Of a stretch of DNA of 64,000 nucleotides, positions 25,247 to 38,220 are shown piece after piece. The notes under the pieces were generated by a model. That model was not told the origin of the DNA. It ran no database searches and saw nothing but the letters and a program-made list of their open reading frames with translations. Position numbers and translations under genes: made by a program. Numbering within the stretch: position 1 is the stretch's first letter; the number at the start of each line of letters is the position of its first letter. The stretch is from Ascaris suum (Eukaryota; Nematoda; Chromadorea; Rhabditida; Ascarididae). The stretch lies in the NCBI GenBank assembly GCA_013433145.1, contig CM024170.1:3243459-3307458 (forward strand). Direction: 5' to 3'.

Positions 25247-25514
25247 GTTCATAATGTGCAACGTTATACGATATAGACGTTGAGAGAAGGCGCCAAATAG
25301 CCCATAGAACGCTTAAATATATAAATATGAGCACAAGTAATTGATATTTAATTGAAAGGTGAAATATTTGTCTGCTAAATATTGTAGTAACGGTGTTGGA
25401 AAAATATCGACAACAAATCATAAATCTCCAGAATATGGTGCGTCGCACTCACGCATTTCCCTTCGAACTTTTCACCAAACTAAACTTACGCCCGAGGAGC
25501 TAATGTAAGGTAAA

Positions 25515-25920
25515 CCAGTCGGCTATACATCAAGCGGGCGTAGTGCGCCGTGCAAGGTAAGTCAAAGAAGATAAGGAGCATAGAGCCAGATCAAACGAAT
25601 GCCCAGCATGTACCATGAGGGAGGCTGTCCTGAGGCAGATCGGGAGGGTGTAAAAGGAACTGATACGCTCATGTATTCATCCCAGCTGCCAGATTGTTCG
25701 CAAGGCCGAATGGGCCTACGTGTGGCCGTTGGAGCGTGGCGGGCGCTACTACGAGATCGGGCCGACAATCGAAGCCATCCTGGTGAACGAGTCCTTACGT
25801 GTTTATCACCTGATTGTACAAGTTGATAAACTGCTTGCCCTTATACATATGTCACCTGGCAGCTTACTCGACCGCATCTCGACAGAGGGTGCAGATCCTC
25901 AACGAGACCTGGGCGACTAG
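25515..25920 (+). CDS. GC-rich two-exon candidate of unknown function
   Basis: A frame ending at a perfect donor (GCAAG|GTAAGT, 25556) joins in phase to one starting after ATCCCAG at 25686. The second exon is open to TAG at 25918 and includes IVRKAEWAYVWPLERGGRYY and IGPTIEAILVNESLRVYHL. Its codons favour G/C far more than the other genes here. If unspliced, the same frame opens at 25561, contains CPAC, and is interrupted by TAA at 25651. I do not recognise the protein. A transferred or transposon-derived gene is possible. Confidence 0.3.
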
Positions 25921-28900
25921 ACGAACACAGCGAGCTAACCCTTACATTAAATATATATCTACTTTCGTGGCCGCTCCCTCCCCCTCCAATAAACGTTCTT
26001 TTCTTGAGACATCACTTACCGGGATTTTTCATGCCTCCTTCCGAATCCGAACTCTCCTCTCCACCACTGATTTGATAAGAACTTACGAGGAATGCAACAT
26101 CCATTGCCTCTCACATATCATTACATGACAAGAATGTATAGAAGGAGGTCTGCGCACCTTAGAATACCCTATTGCGGGAATATTTTTGTCGGACAGAGGG
26201 CCTCCGAGGTTCCATGGAGTGGGCACACCTCGACGGGAACACAAGGAGCAACTTTTTGGGGAATGGGAGAAAGGCTAAATAATAAAATGCAGTGATGATA
26301 CTAACACGAGCCACATATCACATAAGTACAAGTGCAACTACAAAATTTGTAGCGCAGCGCTCCGGGTAACAAGGTTTCTGATAAGTTAAAACTAATACCC
26401 ACGTCGAACGACGGCGAAAGGTGAACTGAAAGACTTCCGAGGACGAAATCTCGGAAAAACCGAGCACGATTGTATGATAAAGTATCAATGAGATAAATTT
26501 TAGCAACGACATACCTAGTAACTTCAACTTTATAGGAATGCTTTAATCTCTATTGGCATTTAGAAATTCTATTCAAATTGTCGTTAGTGAAATTTTACCG
26601 GATGTTTTTCATTAATTTGAAACGAAAAACGATATCGGATGACTATGTGAATGCATAAAATGGTTAAAAAATAAATCAAAAAAAAAAAAACTAATTAAAG
26701 ATTTACGATAATTTCAAAAATATTAAAAAAACACAAAAGATACGAATTGCAATTTTCAACGACTATTTTTGCAAACGTAAAGCAATAGAACTTCGACGTT
26801 TGCAATGACACCTTTTAGGATAATTGGTGCCTAACTTTGTCTATGTTTTTATTTCAATAATTCATCAATAGAGAATAATCTAACGAACTGATTTCTATGA
26901 GTCATATATTATAAAATCGTTATTACGTGAAAACGAAGCAAATTGAGAGAGGTATAATTATCATTTCCCGGATTTGATCGATTGATTAAAAATTCGATTA
27001 ATTAACCATACGAACGATTGAGTAAAAACAAGATCGTATTGCGTGCTTTATTCGTCATATGCATCAACGGGGAAACGAATTTTCCCATTCGACGCGTTCG
27101 CAACATCCCCATCGAACATTCTCCGATTTAAATGTTTGGAATCTAGGCGCATGAATTCATCAACTTGGTCTAAGCGTGAATAATTTTTTCAATCACACCT
27201 TAGTGTTTAATTGATTAGCAGGTAAATTTTGTTTGGAGTAAGGTGTATCGCATCAATACCAGTAAAAGTCGTAGTTTAAATTTACGTGGTCTTCTCGATC
27301 GTGGTGCTGAAGTTTATTTTTAAACCGTAGTTTCAACCGGTTCACATTGGATCATCGTGGAGCCGGTTTTTGCGCATTTTTCAGTCGTAACTGTGATCGA
27401 ATTTCCGGAGATGCATTCGATTTCGACCAAACTTTCCGGTTGCAATCAACGTTTTCGTTGATTATTTATGAAATCAAGTTTTATCCGATCACCATCATGC
27501 TGGAAATAATGAGTTCGTCGCCTGAGGTCATTGTTTTTCTTATAATGACATAAGTCAAGCTCTATGAAGAACATTTTGCAGATTTTCCCAGTTATTTTCG
27601 ATGTTGAATAAATTTCCGCAAGAATTTTTGAAATAAGAAAGCCTCTCGATAGCTATGAATCGACTTCACTCAAATAACTGATATTTATTATTCTTTATTT
27701 TTATAAATTCATTGATTTGCGTTTGTCTTTAGCACGAAGCCGGAATGCTTAAATTTAAAGGATATATCAGAGGTTAATATTATTTATACCACAGATCAAC
27801 ATCCTTTCTATATCACATTGGATGTTGGTTGACCAATATGAGAAGTAATCGTAGACATTCAATGGTGGAAGAAATTATATCGATCGATTGATCGAAATTT
27901 GTATTGATCGGACTTTAGAATTTTTGTGGAAATTTTACATGATCGTTGAAAACGCGAAGGTATTATTTCACATATTTTTTAATTTATAGGCAACTTCTAT
28001 AAGCGATTGATGAGGCAAATTGAGTGTCAACTGCTCTAGCATTCGTCACCACAAGTTTTTCTTTAATCTTCAAATATCTTCGATATACACTTTCTCTCCT
28101 GTATGTCGTAATACTAACTTTTTCGCCACATTATTTCACCGTTTCGTATGGTCTTCTTTTTCCTCTACCATTACAGGCAGCTTTCCTTCATCTAGTTCTT
28201 TGTCACGGATGTTTGAAGCTGCCGGTCTTACCGTCCGTGCAGTGTTCTACGTCGAATATAGTGGTGGATCACTTAAGAGGTGCATCTACTTCTGAGCAAG
28301 ATGTTTAGTGCTTTCATCTTTGCATTATTTTTTGACATTTTATATGCACGCGTCGTGTATATGTCTAGCCTATTTTAGTATGCCAACTGCCTAAGGTGTG
28401 CAATATACCTGCAAGGTAGCGTTGCAACAACGCCGATCGATATATTTACAAGCGTATCAATAACACATTACCTTTTCGTTTAATAATCAAAAGGTAAATT
28501 ACTTTTTTTTTCATTGGGGGATTTCGTTGAAAATGATCTATGTATTTTTTGAGCATTCGTAAATGTAACATAATTTGCATCTCAAAATTACCTTCCGATT
28601 TTTTTTCGTTCATTTTCGGTCGTTAAAAAATATTTAAATTCGAGAATTTTATTAAATTAGAATTTATTTTTACACACGAAAAACGAATCGGCTGGCGATC
28701 TATACCATTGTTGGTGGCAAAATGCATTGAGTTAATTATTGCACGATTGGTTTGCCAATAGATAGAGCTGTGAAAAGCCGATCTCGTCTCGTCCTAGTCT
28801 TTATTTGACGAAGTTCTTGCTTCAAAGAATGATGGCTACATTATGATAATTGTTATTATTATTCTCAATTTGAAGTATTTTCGAAAGGAAATTTATTTAT

Positions 28901-29519
28901 TTATTTATTTATTTATATTTTTAAAACATCAGTGATAATAGTGAATGATAAAGTGCACATTCGATGATAATCATTATCATGCAAAGTTTTTACAATATAA
29001 TAATAAATATTTTTAATGAAATAAATGAGAAATATTGATTAAAATTTAATTGGAGATCATTTCCTATTCAATTCAATGTGTTTTATTGACTTTCTTTCAT
29101 TTTCTTTATTGTAATCGAACATTCCAAGTCGATTCAACCCGTCTTCACATATGTGTGTCCTGAAAGATATTTGCGTTTATTTTAATACTATAAATAGAGA
29201 TTTTCTCATTTAAAGAGATATAATGTTATGCATGAAATCATTGCAGATTCGATGAATCAACGTTGAATAAAAAAAGAAATTTGCGAATTTCGATAAAAAT
29301 TACTGAACGTTTATATTTCAAATATTTTTCTTTATATTATCTAATCGAAATCTATCATTTTGGGCAAATAATGATAATAATCTCTTTCGAAAATATGACG
29401 GTTAATAAATGAAAAAACACCTCTGCTAATGTGGAAATATCTTGCAGAAGTCGCCGATGGCAGGAAAAAAAAAGGACTATTTGGTAAGGAATTAGGTGTC
29501 AAGAAAGCAAATATTTCAT
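25921..29519. other. No gene identified; svop 3' flank
   Basis: Short plus-strand frames near 26116-26295 and 28157-28308 look mildly protein-like but have no recognisable domain. ATTT tetranucleotide repeats lie at about 28891-28917. The region below 29520 should contain the svop 3' UTR. Confidence 0.4.
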
Positions 29520-32500
29520 TTACTTCTCCATACGATAGGGAGGAGGCTGCTTGCCAGCCGGCTGTAAAACGATCGATGATCCCCTATATGGATTTGTAAA
29601 TAATATTCTTATCATATAAAAAGCTATAAAATATTGTTGTTGTTGTTGTTGTTGTTGTTTTTTGATTATTCAATTTTCGTTAGAATTAAAAAATTTGTGA
29701 TTAACGTTGAAAAACGATTGTGATAGAGATATTTCGAGAAATAATCTAACAGAAGTAATAAAGATAACGTATAATTCTCCTGTCTTCCCTTTCAAATGAG
29801 GAGCCCCACAATTCGAGTGCTCGAGTGAAATTTCCTGAAACGAATTTGCTTCCTTTCGAGAGAGAATTTCATTACCGAATTAGTAGGAATTTAGTATTCT
29901 TTGCTCTTATACCGGCGCTCCTACAATTACCGATTTTCTATGGAGGGAGATTTCTCAATCAAATCCAGAAAAATGCACCTTCCATTATATTAATGAACCG
30001 GTAATATTACCTTCCACACCTTTTAGTACAAAACAACTTTTTAGCTTTATTTTATCTAGGCAGTAGTTAAAAAGGATTCCAAAAAAAAGTGAGAATACCG
30101 TCATTTGGCGTCCTTTCGTTTCGATGGGCAGCATTAGAGAGGCGATTAAACCAAGCAATCCAGCAACACCATAAACGATTATCGGAATATATAGAGATGT
30201 ATCTGCTGCCACCTAAACTCATTTCTTTTATTGATAACAAAATTTGTGTTATTTATACCCATAGTGAGTATGTTTTCTTATGAATACTACTATAAGAAGA
30301 CGATCTAGGTCGACTTCATCGATTCAATATTTTCGTCAATTATTCTTCCTGAAAAAAAAAAAATCATGGAAAATTTTGAGGCAATTCGAAACACTATTTA
30401 ATTTCTTTCATTTATTTTATCCATAATTAACTAAACGAATATAAAAGATAAATATAATACAGAGATATTTAATTAGTGCTTTTATTTATGAAAATGTGTA
30501 ACGATTAAAACAAGAAGAAAACGTGCGCTGATTGCTAAAATCACTTGAAAATTTTTACGATCGGGTCAAGGCCAATATGCGTTCATTGTGTCGAAATAAA
30601 GAAATCGGCAAACGATTAGATAATCACAAACAGATACGAACCGATATTCCCATATACAATATTCATAGAAATTCACTTAGAAGTCTTTTTTTTTTAAATG
30701 CACTTTATGATTTTCTAAAGATCAAATATAGTTATATTAAAGTGTAGAAAATGAAACTGCCAGAAGAACGATATAATGAATGGTACCTCCTTTAAAGTAT
30801 TTACGTGATTCATCCGCAATTTAGTGGAACTTTATTATTGCAATTTATATGTTGTTATGTTGTGACTGACTCGAATCAACCAGTAAATCTAAACTGTTGC
30901 GTTAATCCAAAAAGAACCGCGAACTCATCAGTCATTGATGTTTTGAGTGTTTGAGACCATCTTATGTATCAGCGTAGAGCAATGTTTTGTATATTTTATC
31001 GCTTTTTTTTTTGAGGTATTGAAATTTCTTTTTTTTTTGTACAGAAGGAAGGGGGCACATCATCCTTTTTAATGCGTACAATATATACACCTTTATTTTT
31101 CATTTTTTACTTTCTATTCGATATCGTCACAACTTTTCTAACCTATAGGGGAATCGTTCCACAAGAAGAATGCCGTATTGCTGTCATTCAAAAGCCTCAC
31201 TTTAGAGAGGATTAACGCACAAAAAAAAGTGGATCTCAACAAACGCATTCACATTTGATGAGGATCATCAATAGCGAGGATAGCGAATGTATATGCCGCT
31301 AGTTGTGTATTGAAAAAAAAAAAAAAAAAAAAAACTTCACAAAAAGTCTCTATGCTCCTCAACAATGATGAATTAAATTCACTGTGAATTTCAAGTTTTC
31401 GAATAGCCTCCAATCAATTTATGACGTTTTAATGACTCGTTTCTTGCTGAATACATTTTGGAAAACCTGCTCAGTTGAATAAAAGAGGAGAAAAATATAG
31501 CGATGAATACATTTAATGTAGTCAATGGCTTGAAAGAGGCATGTTTCTTTCTTCAAATCTGGAAATATATAAAAAATTATTTGCAATCGTTTCATTGACA
31601 TATGGGATTCGATTAGGGAGCAATTCATCGATATCGAACAATAACGATCTAATAAAGCAATATTTCACATATTGTTGCATTCGGAGGATCATTTCGATAG
31701 ATACAGGGTATTGATCTGAGTTCAATCTTTGGTGGATACCATCCCGCTATCTAATTCAACACCATTTGTATAAAAAGTCTGGGAGAGCGCTGATTTGTAC
31801 AGATGCGAATATTATGTAGTAGAGATTCTACTAGACAATATTTGCATATACAAATGCAGATGATATAAATTGAAGAGCTTATATGTAAGAGCGACTCTTT
31901 TCACTCCTATAAGTCGAAGAAAAAAAAAACAACTTTTTTCTTGAGAAATTTACTAAAGTGTTGAAAACTTTTTTTAAAAGAAATGCAAACTATTGAAATT
32001 TGAAAAAAAAAAAAAATTTTTTTAATGAGTTGATTATGCGCTCATAAAAATGCCAATTTTTTTTTCGTCTCACTGCTATGAGAATGATAATCGATTCATT
32101 GTTGCGTGAATGTTTTCCACCTTTCATATACCTGTGCAATGAAAGGTGTTGCAATCGCTCCGAAACGTGCCATCGCGCTTGATGCACCCAAACCGACAGC
32201 ACGTAGAGTTGTTGGATAAATCTAAATATAAATGGAAATCATTTCATCATAGGAGATATTTGCAATATTCTATAATTTTTGCATTCAATTTTTGTTTTTT
32301 TTTTAAATTCGACTTTCAATTATAATAATAAAATGCCAATTTTCTATTTGGTTTCTTAGCAATTATGGAAATTTGTATGGGAAAAAAAAGATTCTATAAA
32401 ATTCTTTAAAATTTTCGATTAGATTTGTTGAAAAAACTTAAAATTTATTAAATTATTTCATCGTTCCAAATGAATGAATTCACTATAGAATCGCGATTTC

Positions 32501-35500
32501 AAATTTTTATTCGACCGATTCGATGGCCTAATGAATCATCTCTGAATATTCATTGAATGTCTAAATTCTCCCATATATTTTGTAAATTAAGAATATTTTT
32601 GTTGAAGAACTGAATGGGGCTTGAAACTGAGCTTTATTTGTCTTGTCCTCTCCACATCTCTCTCCTTCTCTCTCTCTTTCCCTCTCCCTCCCTCCCTCCC
32701 TCTCTCTCTCGTTGGAAATTCAACAGTATACCGTGAAAACGACGCTAACCTCTGGTGTATAAACATAGGCGCATTGGAACGCTCCGGAAATGAAAGCACG
32801 AGCGATAAATATAAAAGTCGTTACTGTTCTCCTGAAATTATTACGATTAAGTTTATGACTTCAAAATGAACGGTTGTTAAGCCAAGCTTTAAGATCTCTG
32901 GCTCGCTTCATTTAATTATCCTGTTGAGTTGATGTATAAACTTGTGAAGGTCGAAATTTCTAAGGATTTTTTATACATTTCAAGAGATTTGACTCATTTC
33001 GCTCTTCAAAAATAATGTCGAAAATTAAATAAGAGTTTCCTTTCTCTCTCCCATTCCCCTAATTTTCTCCTTTGACAAATGAAATCTTTTTGTGCTTATC
33101 TATGCAGAGATGGAAATTATTATTTTTTAAGCAGTTTATTTTAAAAGCTGTTGGTGGTTGTAACTTAATGGAACATTTATTCCTCGAAAAAAAAAGAGAC
33201 CTTCAAAGGACAGAATATTATCTTTCCATCTGAGAATGACGTTGTCGGAATAAAGACAAGTGGGAAACGCATCACGATACGAGCTTTTTAGTGCCACCTA
33301 TCAACTCAACCAACCACTTCCATGAATTAGCAGCAAAAATAAAAAATGAGCGATAATATACCCGCATTTTTAATGACGTTGCCGTCAATCGTATAAATCG
33401 TCTAGAAAAAAGACTGGTTTTTGTAAGTCGTGATGTAAAATGGAAACCTGACGGTTACAAAAATGCATGCAAGTTTTTTTTTTGATACGTTTAAATATCA
33501 ATGGCTTCATTCGCAATTGATCAGCTACCGTGGGAAGTGTCGAAGAGATGGTCCAATACCGACATTATTCTCATCAATTTGCCTACCTCAGATGCATTGC
33601 GCCTATTAAACTGATATTATCAAGTAGATAAATGAACTATACAAGTGGGTACATATATACAAATTCTCGCCATAGTACAAATAAATGCAAAATTATAATA
33701 ACGAATAAACGAATCAATACAGCTGTCATTTAAAAAAGTCGCAAAATATGTTACAGCCTGAGGTAAAACAATGCATCGATAGCGTAAATTTAACGCCATT
33801 CAAAAAATGGTGCTGATATTTTTGAGAAATTTAGAGCATTTTCATCTGTAACCAATTTTGGATTCATTCGATCCGCTTTTTGCGGAGAAATTTGAAAATA
33901 ATCTCAATTTTACGTTGCGATTTATGCCGATCTAAAAATGTCACCTTTTGGGATTCCATCTTGTTTCTTAATCTCCGACCCCCCCCCCCCCTCTCCCCTT
34001 ACTCTCGCTATTTCTGAGTAAAAATATTATTAATCGATCAAAACGTATACTTTGCTAGAAAGCGAGAATAAAAGCAAATGGAGGAAGTGGAACAATCGTC
34101 GAATTCAACTGATAAACGAAATGACGATGACCGAAATGCTGGGAAATCGCTTCGAGCAGAATCTTTTTTTTTTTGTGAAACAAAGTCGATGCATCGAAAC
34201 ATTCGTTAGTGACCTCTTTAATGTATTGCAAAGATAACTATGTGATGGGTAAATATGATGGTACAGGTGAACTTCCCGTATACGACGATCGGTAATGCTC
34301 TTCCACCAGTATCACTAGTCGGAAACTCGCAAGAAGGATGAAAAAAATTTAATTTTTGAGCTAAAAGTATTGAATTATGATTGCCTAATCTTTGTGAGTT
34401 TCACTGATTACTCAACTGTGAATTGATTTTAGGGTCGGGGGGAGGGGGAGGGGGGAGAAGGGAGGGAGTGGAGGGGAGGAGGAATTTTAACGTTGACCTG
34501 CTAAGGCAGAAGACTAGCAGAAAAGTGAAAATCGCGAAGACACCAAATTCAATTCCCATTGTCACCTTTCGTCCAAACCATTCTATCGTTATCGCTGTTA
34601 TTATAAGACCTAAAATTAACTGTACAATTTAAAAAAAAAAAATTAACGATTGCAATATAACAATCACTGAGAAAAAAAAACACAGTTATACAACGATCAT
34701 TAAAGATCAATTCAATAGATCAACGCTGTTCATAGTAGTTTCTCCCTCTTTGATTTATTTTGTTGATACGCAAGAATAGATAATTGAAAGCCTCTTAGTA
34801 GTAATAGTGAAGAAAATTTCCACTTAAATTAAACAAAATTCTTTTAATGAAATAAAATTTCTAGTTGAATAAAATGAACTTAATTTATTCATATGAATTT
34901 ATGAGGGAATAAATAATTTATGCAAATCTTAACACATCGTTAAAATTCCACTTTTCCACTCATCTTAATTTACGAATGAATTATTAAAAAATTTTCCACA
35001 CTTAAATTAATAAATTTAAAAAATATTTGAAAAATTTTCATAGAGAAAAATTGAAAATAAGCAAAAAAAAAAAGAATATGATGACCGTTGAAAATTTAAT
35101 TATCGAAAAAAAAATGAATAAAAAGCAAAAATTCGACATAAATAAAAGAGAAAAATTAATGAAAACTCCATTTTTTTTTATTCTCATGATATCCATCTTC
35201 CACTTGAATGATATCTTTTCAAGTTTAGGAATAGAAAATAAGAATAAGTCAATTTATCGATAGACTCGAATAGTTGAAATGTAAATTTAAAGCGGAAGCA
35301 CCTGGGAAATTCGGCAAGTGTAGTGGATAGAAGATCGAAATAATCGTCTTGTACGAGTTGATGACATTCACCAATGAACGTCGAATTAAAATTCCCCCCT
35401 CCACCATGGCAATTATCGTTCGATTGGAATAAAACCGTTGTGAACAATACCAAACCATAATAACTAAACGAATTCGCATACCTGAAATTATTATTATTAT

Positions 35501-38136
35501 TTTTTATTGCATTTCAAAAATATCTCTAAAAAATTTCCAAAATTTACGCTAATCGTTTAGAAAATTTGCAATAGATCTCATTGAATTATTATTTGCCGCG
35601 AAAAAGGTTTCGTAAATAGTTGCAAATCCCCAAAAACTAATCACTTATTTTGTGAAAATTCTAAATTTTTTAAAACTATATAATGAGAACTTCGAAGAAA
35701 AACTTCAAAAATATTTGAATATGCAAATAGTAAGAGTTGCTTATTTAAATTGATACTGATAAAGTAATTATAATATGCCTCATTTATAGGTAATATCGCC
35801 ATAGGTTTCGTTACTATTATAGGAACAACATCGATAGTTCAGGAAGCGTTCCTCAACTAGATCGTATCACAATGTGGCAACTAATTCCACGAAAATCTCT
35901 TACACAGTGATTTCACTGAAATATCTACAACATTTATATTATAGTCTATTTTGAAATAAGACCCAATATTATTTATTTTAATAAACAAAAATCCTTATTT
36001 CTTCGTCAAAAATTCGATATTTTGCAATAATGAACTCGGCCCTTTCCCTCTTCCGCTCCCCTCTCGCTCCTTTCCGCCAACCAATTCACCTTTTATATTA
36101 GAAATATTTCAATCGCTATTCATATCATCGTAATGAAATAACAAAAATTGAAGGAGAAAAGAATTACCAAATGAACCAAAGTAAAAGCGTTGTAATACGA
36201 AGTTCCCTCACGAAAAGGCTTATCACGTTGCCTCTTTGAGTTGCGCCCTACAATTAGATCGACACATTAATTACGCTCGAGAAAAATTTAATCATTACTT
36301 GTGTTATTCTACATTAAAATTCATTTTTTTTTATTAGTATTGCAAGCAAATCTTTCTTGCTAAACGACTTCTCTATTCATTCAATGCGATCTAATTGTAA
36401 AATATAGGCTATAGATTAATATAGATAAATGTAAGGAATTCAAATATATAGGTAAAATGTATCTGTAAAAAATACAGGTAAAATGTGCATTGAATACTTT
36501 AAATAAAACTAGTACAGTTCATCATAGAAATTCTCAATTTTCATTACTGTTCAATAATACTATTAAACTCATAAAGTTATTGAGCAAATTCGCAGCATTT
36601 AAGTGAAAATTACAAATGAACTAGATAAACTTTCCATGATTTTCTTTGACACTTACCTCAACTGAGCTTTTATCGATTAGCTCTCCTGGTGGTAAAATCC
36701 GTCGATTCTCATAAGCAACTTTGGCGAGCGTTTTATAAGCTAGATCAACGTGACCGGAAGCCATCTGATAACGTGCACTTTCCGGAAGCCACTAAATACA
36801 TCCGGAAAATAGCTCCTTGGAATAGTTTTAAGTAGAACTTAAGAAACTTATCGATGCAATCAGATTCCCTTTCTGTGTACTTAATTTCAATTTCCATACG
36901 TATTACTAAATGCAAATCGTTGCATTTGTTTTTTGCAAATTTTGCAATATTTAGGAACATTTTGCAGATTTGAAACTGTTTAACGCTTACAATGCATGAG
37001 ATGCAAAAGACGAGTAATGGCAGTGAACTGAAGAAAAGCAGATATCGCCATCCCATTGAGTGCATTACAAAGAATGCAAGAATTGCCTCGAATGCGGCGC
37101 CTATCGCCCAAAATGCTTCGATAAGTACAACACATTTTGCACGTTGCGCTGTTGGAAGAAATTCTGCATAGAGTGTTACACTGCAATTTTATTCTCAATC
37201 ATTGCAATTTTAGCATATTGCAATTAATATTTGCAATGAGCTATAAGCAATAGAGAGACGTATTGTATTCTCTATCATCCTCAGAATCCTCAGAATCGCA
37301 TTTGTTTTTCTTTTGTTAATTAATTTCAACGGCGTATAATGAATGCTCTAAAATCACCTAAGCAGATGAGCATAGAACTGAGCGTAATCCTGAAATATAA
37401 AAGCTTTATGGCAAAAATAGAGCAGTGGTAAGTTACACTTATACGGCAAAATGGCAAAAAATATGGCAAAAAGGCGAAAACTGACTTCACCAAATGACCC
37501 TTATAAGCTTTGGCATTTTCTAATCTTGTCTTAATTATATTTGAAAAAGATGAGCTCAATCGTTTGGCTCTGAGATCTGAGAGTGGAATACGTTTTATTT
37601 ATTTATTTATTTGGAATACTCTTCTAGAATACGAGAATGGAAATAAAATCGAATCGAAAATACGTTTCATTTGAAATATTGAAATTTAAAAAAAAAAACA
37701 TAACTATGACGCTAATATTATGTATTTAAATTTTCTAACAAAAAGAAAGGTATAGTTCGATATGCAAATTTTTGATTTTTACTTTTAGGAGAGTTATGAC
37801 ACCAAAATTTTTATTACTGATTAAATATTTCTAAATCGTAAAAATTTATACCTTCTAATTGGTTGATCAATTATGAACAAAGAAATTTTTTCATATCGTT
37901 ATATAACTAAAATGTAAATTAATTGCTGCATTATTTTTTTAAAGTATATTTATTCAAAAAACGTTTTATTCCATAATGATTAAATAAATTTTTCGAATCG
38001 TATATCATATCAATCCATTTGATATATTTCTATAATTATTTCACTCTAAAATGACTTAAAGTTTTGATCTGTAATACGATAGGTACCAACGTTCCAAAAA
38101 TAAAAATATTTCATTTTATGTATAATTTCATATTTA

Positions 38137-38220
<84 letters not shown>

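Noticed and set aside
28020..28308. Two overlapping plus-strand frames with a preceding acceptor-like TTACAG
   Set aside because: Neither resembles a known protein and no neighbouring exons were found.
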